Under the pieces are notes generated by a model that was not told the DNA's origin, made no database searches, and saw only the letters and a list, made by a program, of their open reading frames with translations. A DNA stretch of 60,474 bases from Sulfurospirillaceae bacterium (GTDB lineage: Bacteria > Campylobacterota > Campylobacteria > Campylobacterales > Sulfurospirillaceae): positions 1 to 60,474 of the forward strand of contig JAQUGO010000011.1 of NCBI GenBank assembly GCA_028684065.1, given 5' to 3'. The position numbers were made by a program, and so were the translations under genes. Shown one piece after another: positions 55,163 to 60,474 of this stretch (position 1 is its first letter; every line of letters begins with the position of its first letter).

Positions 55163-56299
55163 TCATCCTCCAATGGCACTAGCAGGGTCAATTTTAAGGG
55201 CTGAGCGTACGCCAAAAAGTGATCCTAAAACACTCACAATGGTGACTATGACCAAGAGCATCAAGGCATCAGAGCTTATAAGAATGGTTCTTTTGGGGAA
55301 TAAATCCACTAAAGTATGAGAAAAGAGATTGGCGGCTAAAAAGGCCAATACCCCTAAAAGAACAGATTGTTGCACAATCATTTTGACAATGACAGCGTTA
55401 GAAGCACCAATAAGTTTTAAAATAGCAATTTCCTTGATTTTCCCCATAGTCATGGTATAAATTATTAAAGAGATAATCACAGAAGCCACCAGTAATAAAA
55501 TGACGGTAAACATGCCAATTTGTTTAGAGGAGCGTTCGATAAGATTTTTAGTTAAAATCGTTGATTGCTCTTCTTGTGTAAACACTTTGACATGTTTCCA
55601 TTGTTCTATTTCATGGGCTAATTGAGAGCCATTAACCCCTTTATATAACGTTGCTATAATGGCATTGGCGGTTGTTGTTGATGTGTCTTTATTGCCTCGT
55701 GCACGGTCGTTTCGGATTTGTTCATTGCTTGAGAGAAACTGTAGTTTTTGAGCATCAGGGAGTGAAAAATAGACCATCAGATCGCCACTCGAAGAAACAG
55801 CATCTTTTGTGATACCCACAACGGTGAAGATATCTCTTCCAATGAAAATAGTTTCATGCAATTTAAAGCCCGTTTTTTTATCCACGATAATCTCAAAATG
55901 TTCAGCAATAAGAGGTCTTCCCTCTATCAAAAGATGCGGTGTATAAAATGAGCCAACATCATAGCCCATTGCAAACACCCTGATTGCTTGATTGTTTCGG
56001 TAGAGTTGCAGACTTTGAAAAGTTACTGCTGAGACATCTTTTACACCGTTAAACGCTTTTATTTGATTTTTAACATCCTCGTGAATACGAGAGCTTTCCG
56101 CAAACGGTCCTAGGGTGTCTTTTTGCACAATCCATAAATCTGCACGGGTGTCTTTTAATAAAATATTGGCATCGTCTACCAATCCTCGATACACACCAAT
56201 CATAATTAAAACTACACCTAAAAGCATACCAACACCTGCGGCAGTTGTGAGAAATTTACCCAAAGAGTGGGTGATATCTCGTTGTGCTAGATTGATCAT
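55163..56299 (-). CDS. ABC exporter permease (DevC/MacB-like)
   Basis: A 378-residue permease with one N-terminal helix (LTTAAGVGMLLGVVLIMIGV), a periplasmic domain (about 45-255) and three C-terminal helices (VILLLVASVIISLIIYTMTM, near 270-375), the FtsX/MacB topology. The start INLAQRDITHSLGKFLTT is typical of DevC proteins. It overlaps the adaptor gene by ATGA (56296-56299). Confidence 0.9.
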   Translation of the reverse strand: MINLAQRDITHSLGKFLTTAAGVGMLLGVVLIMIGVYRGLVDDANILLKDTRADLWIVQKDTLGPFAESSRIHEDVKNQIKAFNGVKDVSAVTFQSLQLYRNNQAIRVFAMGYDVGSFYTPHLLIEGRPLIAEHFEIIVDKKTGFKLHETIFIGRDIFTVVGITKDAVSSSGDLMVYFSLPDAQKLQFLSSNEQIRNDRARGNKDTSTTTANAIIATLYKGVNGSQLAHEIEQWKHVKVFTQEEQSTILTKNLIERSSKQIGMFTVILLLVASVIISLIIYTMTMGKIKEIAILKLIGASNAVIVKMIVQQSVLLGVLAFLAANLFSHTLVDLFPKRTILISSDALMLLVIVTIVSVLGSLFGVRSALKIDPASAIGG

Positions 56300-57441
56300 A
56301 ATTTAACTCGCATACCTTCACTTATATCACGACCTGCAGGTAAAATGACCGTATCCTTTTCATTTACACCCTCAATCATTATTAGCCCATCAGGACTACT
56401 TACATGTAACGTAAGAGGTTTGAAATGAGCTTTACCTTCATTGTTTACCCAAACACCATTTTCTCCGTTTACCGTGGTAATAGCGAGTTGTGGCAACGTT
56501 AAAACACTTGGGTGTGTAGCTATGTGAATGGTTGCTTCTGCCCTTTCTCCTAAATATAAAGGAAGAGGTGGATTATCCAGGGTGATATTGATTTCTCGCT
56601 CCTCCGTTACGCGGTCACTCTCTAAGCCAATTCTTGCAATATGCCCTTTGTATATTTTTTCAGGGTGAGATCTTAAATGGACAGAGGCAGATTGGCCTAC
56701 ATGTAAAGAGCCACTTTGTCGTTCATTGATATAAATTTTAACCCAAATGGTATCCGGATTGACAAGCCTAAATACTGGTACTCCTGCAGGAACAGTCGTC
56801 CCAATTTCAGCATCACGAGAAATTACCAACATGTTTGAAGGAGAACGAAGTATGAGATCTTCGATTTTGGCACTATTGCTTTTTGTAAGAGATTCATTTC
56901 TTTTCACATCCGCTTGCTGTACGCGTATTTGTGCGGTTGCATTTTCTAATTGTGCTTTAGCACTTTGCTCCGCAGCGATGGCGATGTCAAGTTCGGCTTG
57001 TGCTGCAAATCCTTTTGAAGTAAGATTTTCATATCGCGTAAGCGTAGTGTGTGCTAAATGGTATTTTGCTTCTAGTTCTTTAATAAGACTTTGCTGTGCT
57101 AAAAGTGACATTTGACTCTTTTTTAGTGACATTAAAGCCTCTTCTTTTACCGCTAGTAAATCAGAGGGATCCATGGTGGCAAGTATCTTTTCTTGACCAA
57201 CTGTATCTCCTTGATCGGCAAAAAGTGAGAGTACTTTTGACGTTGTTTTCGGGGCTAAAAGTATGATTTCTTTGGCTTCAATGGTGCCTACACCAAAAAC
57301 TGTTTCATTGATGTCTTTAACCATCACAGAGACGGAAGAAAAGGTAATTTTTGGTAAGTAAACTTTGATATAAAAAAAACTTCCAATGGTTATAATAGCG
57401 AGTAAAATCAATGCATTTTTAATAATAGATGAAATATTCAT
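56296..57441 (-). CDS. Membrane fusion protein (DevB/HlyD-like)
   Basis: A 381-residue periplasmic adaptor: N-terminal helix, lipoyl half-motif LLAPKTTSKVLSLFADQGDT, coiled coil (about 90-190), second half LRSPSNMLVISRDAEIG, and beta-barrel region GERAEATIHIATHPSVLTLP. It joins permease and TolC-like partner. Overlaps both neighbours by ATGA. Confidence 0.92.
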   Translation of the reverse strand: MNISSIIKNALILLAIITIGSFFYIKVYLPKITFSSVSVMVKDINETVFGVGTIEAKEIILLAPKTTSKVLSLFADQGDTVGQEKILATMDPSDLLAVKEEALMSLKKSQMSLLAQQSLIKELEAKYHLAHTTLTRYENLTSKGFAAQAELDIAIAAEQSAKAQLENATAQIRVQQADVKRNESLTKSNSAKIEDLILRSPSNMLVISRDAEIGTTVPAGVPVFRLVNPDTIWVKIYINERQSGSLHVGQSASVHLRSHPEKIYKGHIARIGLESDRVTEEREINITLDNPPLPLYLGERAEATIHIATHPSVLTLPQLAITTVNGENGVWVNNEGKAHFKPLTLHVSSPDGLIMIEGVNEKDTVILPAGRDISEGMRVKL

Positions 57442-58715
57442 AGGGAGACTCCTTTAGGAATTAGTCTTTTGATGCGTGCCAATGAGGCAATTTTTTGTAA
57501 CATCGCCGCATATTGTGTGATAGAAGCGTTGTCGTATGCGCGTTGCGCGTCAAGTACTTCAATATACGTCGATAAGCCCTCTTTGTATCGGCCTTCTGTA
57601 ATGGCAACCGTTTTGGCTAAAGAACGTGCTATCATTTGTTTGGCTTCAATGGTAGTATCAAGGCGCTTAGTGTCTAAAAGGGCTTCGTAAAGCTCTTGCC
57701 AAAGTGTAAATTCACGCGAATGCAAAGCTTCTTCTGTCATCATGATAGAAACTCTATCCTTTTCTATTTGATGAGACAGTCTGCCTCCTGTATAAAGAGG
57801 AATAGAGGCTTTAATGCCAATTTGATTACTAGAATAAGAAGAGATGGATGTATCACTCCCCAACGAGGCAACAGAAGCAATCGTACCGTAGCGTTCTGTT
57901 TTAGATGATTCGTATAATGATTTGCTTTGTTTTATTTTAAAAGCTAGTGCTTCAAGCTCAGCATTATTGTCTTTAAGTATTTGGTGCCATTTTGCATCTG
58001 TAAATGAAGGAGGTGTGCCGACTGAGCGTTGCGTAAAATCATCTTCAATGGTAATTTCATTTTCAACAATACCTGTTAAAACACTGAGTAAATGTGTAAA
58101 TTTACGACCTTCATTACGACTTGTCTCCAGTAAATCTTTAGCTTCAAGCAAAGAAGCATAAAATCGCTCACTATCAGCTTCGGTTTTTAAGCCGATATTT
58201 TTCATTTGAAGCGCTTGCTCGTAGAGCGTTTGATAAAAGCTAAGCGATAAAGCATTGGCTTTATTGACACGTTGAATATAGGCCAAAGAGTAATACGCTT
58301 GCCATACTTTTTCACTCAGTAGTGCTTTTGCATTTTCATTGAGTGCTACAGCAGCGTCCATCTCTTGATGTGCCGCATCGATATGTTTTTGACTGCGACC
58401 AAAATCCCATAACGTATACGTTAACGTGACATCAATATGTGTTGAATAGTGATCCCGAGTTACAAAACTGCCATTGCTTTGGGAAACTAAAGTTTTAGTA
58501 GGAAAATAATCTGCATTAAGACTCAGCTCTGGATATGCTGAGGCTTGGGCAATACCTAAACTTTCACGAGATGCATTAAATTGATGTAATGCTAGTTTAG
58601 CATCAGGATGAGATGAAAGTGTCGCATCAATAGCTTCTTGCAATGAAAGTGTTTTAGAAATAAGCATTTGCGTTGCAAGGAGCATTAAGAGAAACAGTCG
58701 TAATAGGGTTATCAT
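57438..58715 (-). CDS. TolC-family outer membrane efflux protein
   Basis: A 425-residue TolC-like protein with a signal peptide (LLRLFLLMLLATQMLIS) and two repeats (LSLQEAIDATLSSHPDAKLA; ASIPLYTGGRLSHQIEKDRV; YKEGLSTYIEVLDAQRAYDN). First gene of the four-gene exporter operon (outer membrane, adaptor, permease, ATPase), all coupled. It is not the pore of the Lap system, which has its own at 28381. Confidence 0.92.
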   Translation of the reverse strand: MITLLRLFLLMLLATQMLISKTLSLQEAIDATLSSHPDAKLALHQFNASRESLGIAQASAYPELSLNADYFPTKTLVSQSNGSFVTRDHYSTHIDVTLTYTLWDFGRSQKHIDAAHQEMDAAVALNENAKALLSEKVWQAYYSLAYIQRVNKANALSLSFYQTLYEQALQMKNIGLKTEADSERFYASLLEAKDLLETSRNEGRKFTHLLSVLTGIVENEITIEDDFTQRSVGTPPSFTDAKWHQILKDNNAELEALAFKIKQSKSLYESSKTERYGTIASVASLGSDTSISSYSSNQIGIKASIPLYTGGRLSHQIEKDRVSIMMTEEALHSREFTLWQELYEALLDTKRLDTTIEAKQMIARSLAKTVAITEGRYKEGLSTYIEVLDAQRAYDNASITQYAAMLQKIASLARIKRLIPKGVSL

Positions 58716-58780
58716 AAGCTCTCCATTTTTTTAATGTAGTGCATTGTACTCTACTAACGTGCAGCCTTACTTGATATGCA

Positions 58781-59440
58781 TCAATGTTGTAAAAGGGTGT
58801 GATAATAAGCGCTGAGGGCTTCTTTATTTACCAAAGTAATGGAATGGTGTTTGTCACTGTGGATAAAGCCTAAAGATTTAAATTTAGATAGCATTCGTGA
58901 GAGTGTTTCAGGCGTTGTATTCAGGATGGAAGCTATCTCTATTCTTTTGAGGGTGCTTAAGAAAAGTTCATTCTCCAGTAAAAATTGAGCAATTTTTGTT
59001 TCCGTGTTGGTGCTAAGTTCCTTTTGAATAACATTTAAAAATATTCTTTGCTTTTTGATAAGGGATTGAATGACATAAAGGTTTAGGAGTGGATTGTTGA
59101 ACATCTCTTTTTGAACAGGAAAAAAATCTATTTTAAGTACTTCACCTTCAGTGATAAATTGTGCCGTATTCGGGTAGGTACTATTTGCATAAAGTGCAAA
59201 TTCTCCGATAATTTCTCCTGGCTTGTTCAGAAAAAGAATAAATACTTGATTGGCTTTGGCCGTAGTTTGATAGACTTTGAGAGTACCTGTTAAAAGGATA
59301 TACAGGTATTTAGGAGATTCTCCTTCGTAAAAAAGAATTTCATTAGTTGAGAATTTTTGACGTGAAGAAAATGTGTTTATTTTTTGAAGTTCGTGGGGTG
59401 GTAGATTGGAAAAATAGGAAATATTTTTAAGCGTTTGCAT
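58781..59440 (-). CDS. Crp/Fnr-family transcription regulator
   Basis: A 219-residue regulator: cyclic-nucleotide-binding-like beta-barrel (about 10-120; PKYLYILLTGTLKVYQTTAK, GEIIGEFALYANSTYPNTAQ), dimer helix and a C-terminal helix-turn-helix (IEIASILNTTPETLSRMLSK). No Fnr-type N-terminal cysteine cluster, so a different signal (redox, NO or haem) is likely. It lies between the exporter operon and a small cytochrome c, suggesting respiratory control. Confidence 0.92.
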   Translation of the reverse strand: MQTLKNISYFSNLPPHELQKINTFSSRQKFSTNEILFYEGESPKYLYILLTGTLKVYQTTAKANQVFILFLNKPGEIIGEFALYANSTYPNTAQFITEGEVLKIDFFPVQKEMFNNPLLNLYVIQSLIKKQRIFLNVIQKELSTNTETKIAQFLLENELFLSTLKRIEIASILNTTPETLSRMLSKFKSLGFIHSDKHHSITLVNKEALSAYYHTLLQH

Positions 59441-59466
59441 AATGAAGTTAGTAAAATATTATAAAG

Positions 59467-59490
59467 TATGGGCAAGTAAGCTTGCCCATA
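59467..59490 (-). terminator. Hairpin after the small cytochrome c gene
   Basis: TATGGGCAAG and CTTGCCCATA form a perfect 10 bp stem with a four-base loop, 4 bases past the minus-strand stop. Confidence 0.6.
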
Positions 59491-59494
59491 AAAA

Positions 59495-59791
59495 TTATTT
59501 AAATGAAGCGATGGTCGCAGCTACGGCATTTAAGTCATCAGCACTTAAACCAGAAGCGATAGGTTTCATCACCGCTTTCATAGGGCCACCTACACCGTCT
59601 TTGTAACCATTGACAGAAGCGATAATTTTTGCAGCATCCCAGCCAGCAATAATTTGCGATTTGTTTAGGGCTGCTTTACTAGCTTTTGCTCCATGACAAG
59701 AGAAACATTTGGATTGATACAATGCGGCACCATCTGCTGCTAAAAGAGCGGAAGTAGAAGCAATAATAAGGGTTAAAAGAACTTTTTTCAT
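59495..59791 (-). CDS. Small periplasmic class I cytochrome c
   Basis: Start chosen at ATG 59791 (AAAGGAAATCCT upstream), 98 residues. Signal peptide (KVLLTLIIASTSALLA), one haem motif CFSCH and a Met ligand in AVMKPIASGLSAD. It is a soluble electron carrier of the cytochrome c553 type, expected to shuttle electrons in the periplasm to terminal reductases or oxidases. It lies between two Crp/Fnr-type genes. Confidence 0.92.
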   Translation of the reverse strand: MKKVLLTLIIASTSALLAADGAALYQSKCFSCHGAKASKAALNKSQIIAGWDAAKIIASVNGYKDGVGGPMKAVMKPIASGLSADDLNAVAATIASFK

Positions 59792-59922
59792 AGGATTTCC
59801 TTTGTGTAATAATATATAATAAAAATATAGTATAAAATGCAATGGATTGCATTGACGAGCATCAAGTATTTACCGTTTTACCATGAGCCACTCCTTTAGG
59901 TAAGTCGTAATCATAAATTTTT

Positions 59923-60357
59923 TTAGGCACTTTTCTCTAAATAACTTAAAATTTTTTTATCTAAGGCATTGGTTACGATTTTTTGTTTTTGAGTCAGAGA
60001 TTCAATGATTTCTTTTAGTAATGTTGGATATTGTATTATTTTTTCTTTAAATAAATCAAAGCGTATAACCAAAGCTTCTCCAGGGGAAAAAAATTTAACC
60101 GTTTCAGGATAGCATATATTGGCAAAATTAGCTTGTGCTCCGATACATTCTCCAGCAATACAGTCCATTATTTGTGTTGTTTCTTTAAAAACTTCTAGGC
60201 GCCCAGAAAGTAAAATGTAGAGATTTCGAGGAGCATCTCCTTGGTGATAGAGGGTTTCATTATAGCTATACTGTTTGATATAAGAACAATGGTGAATTGT
60301 GTCACAAAAGAGATTTTTGAGATTTAAAAAATAGGGCTCATAATGAGATTTAGACAT
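59923..60357 (-). CDS. cNMP-binding-domain protein without DNA-binding domain
   Basis: From ATG 60357 (TAAGGAA at the right spacing; ATG 60363 is too close) it encodes 144 residues. The beta-barrel of the Crp family is clear (GDAPRNLYILLSGRLEVFKE; CIAGECIGAQANFANICYPE), and the protein stops after the dimer helix (SLTQKQKIVTNALDKKILSY). No helix-turn-helix follows in any frame visible after the stop. It may be a truncated regulator or a domain that modulates its neighbour at 58781, which it resembles. Confidence 0.8.
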   Translation of the reverse strand: MSKSHYEPYFLNLKNLFCDTIHHCSYIKQYSYNETLYHQGDAPRNLYILLSGRLEVFKETTQIMDCIAGECIGAQANFANICYPETVKFFSPGEALVIRFDLFKEKIIQYPTLLKEIIESLTQKQKIVTNALDKKILSYLEKSA

Positions 60358-60380
60358 TGTCATTTCCTTAAAAAAGTAGT

Positions 60381-60401
60381 AGAGCCACCATTAAGCGATG
60401 G
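60381..60401 (-). terminator. Terminator after the gene cut by the window end
   Basis: GCCATC and GGTGGC pair (one wobble) around a loop on the minus strand, followed by TCTACTACTTTTTT. Confidence 0.55.
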
Positions 60402-60413
60402 CCCAATAGATTT

Positions 60414-60473
60414 TTAGTGTACTTCTCTCCAAACTTTAGCTTTCCAAAGATAAGCAAGTAGGGTGAAAAGAGC
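60414..60473 (-). CDS. C-terminal end of an unidentified, probably membrane, protein (partial)
   Basis: Nineteen codons before a TAA stop read ALFTLLAYLWKAKVWREVH, a hydrophobic helix followed by a positive tail, then a terminator. The gene continues beyond the window. The neighbouring small cytochrome c and Crp-type regulators suggest a respiratory protein, but the fragment is too short to name. Confidence 0.5.
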   Translation of the reverse strand, partial: ALFTLLAYLWKAKVWREVH

Positions 60474-60474
60474 C

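Noticed and set aside
54451-55215. Longer ATPase start at 55215
   Set aside because: It lies within the permease gene without a ribosome binding site; ATG 55161 follows GGAGGATGAG.

Overview
The window reads as chromosome of a Campylobacterota (epsilonproteobacterial) species, most like Sulfurospirillum. This is inferred from several things: low GC with dense ATGA-coupled operons, a cyd operon with a DUF4492 gene, aspartate/fumarate metabolism with a DcuA carrier, a selenocysteine tRNA, and many two-component and Crp/Fnr-type regulators. No database search was possible, so the genus is a judgement, not a result.

Layout. 1-3.4 kb: an operon cut by the window start (sugar-isomerase-like TIM barrel, EamA permease, and an allophanate hydrolase split into two genes). 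3.4-6.4 kb (minus): cytochrome bd operon with a DUF4492 gene at its head and an unlisted 40-codon membrane peptide at its tail. 6.6-10.9 kb: LysE exporter, DJ-1/PfpI protein, thioredoxin-like pair, aldehyde dehydrogenase plus DUF779. About 11.1-17.4 kb: a small integrative element next to the tRNA-Sec gene (selC), with a tyrosine integrase, an AlpA-type regulator, a chain of small coupled genes and a 1 kb gene-poor left end full of dyads. 17.6-28.2 kb: lytic transglycosylase, a two-component system with a substrate-binding-protein sensor, then an asparagine-to-fumarate cluster (periplasmic asparaginase, DcuA, two tandem aspartases) and a second two-component system.

28.3-48.4 kb is the centrepiece: a complete Lap-type (c-di-GMP gated) adhesin system. 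It contains a TolC-like pore, a LapG-like protease, a LapD-like receptor, a LapB/LapC-like type I exporter, a LuxR-type regulator and a 3435-residue RTX adhesin with an N-terminal retention module and a TAAG cleavage site. It is followed by a second, very short protein (203 aa) that keeps the retention module and a secretion-signal-like tail but lacks both the adhesive repeats and the TAAG site, coupled to a second LapG-like protease. This mini-substrate/protease pair is the best candidate for an undescribed system here: it could be an uncleavable plug, decoy or competitor of the large adhesin.

48.5-60.5 kb: a two-gene 2-hydroxyacyl-CoA-dehydratase-like system of the double-cubane-cluster type, UppP, an active diguanylate cyclase, an ArsC-like protein, a LysE exporter, a DevBCA/TolC-type exporter operon, a Crp/Fnr regulator, a small cytochrome c, a cNMP-binding protein lacking a DNA-binding domain, and the tail of a further minus-strand gene.

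At whole-window scale, the palindrome TTACATGTAA occurs perfectly eleven times, in genes and between them, far above chance. It behaves like a genome-wide repeated palindrome rather than a single operator.
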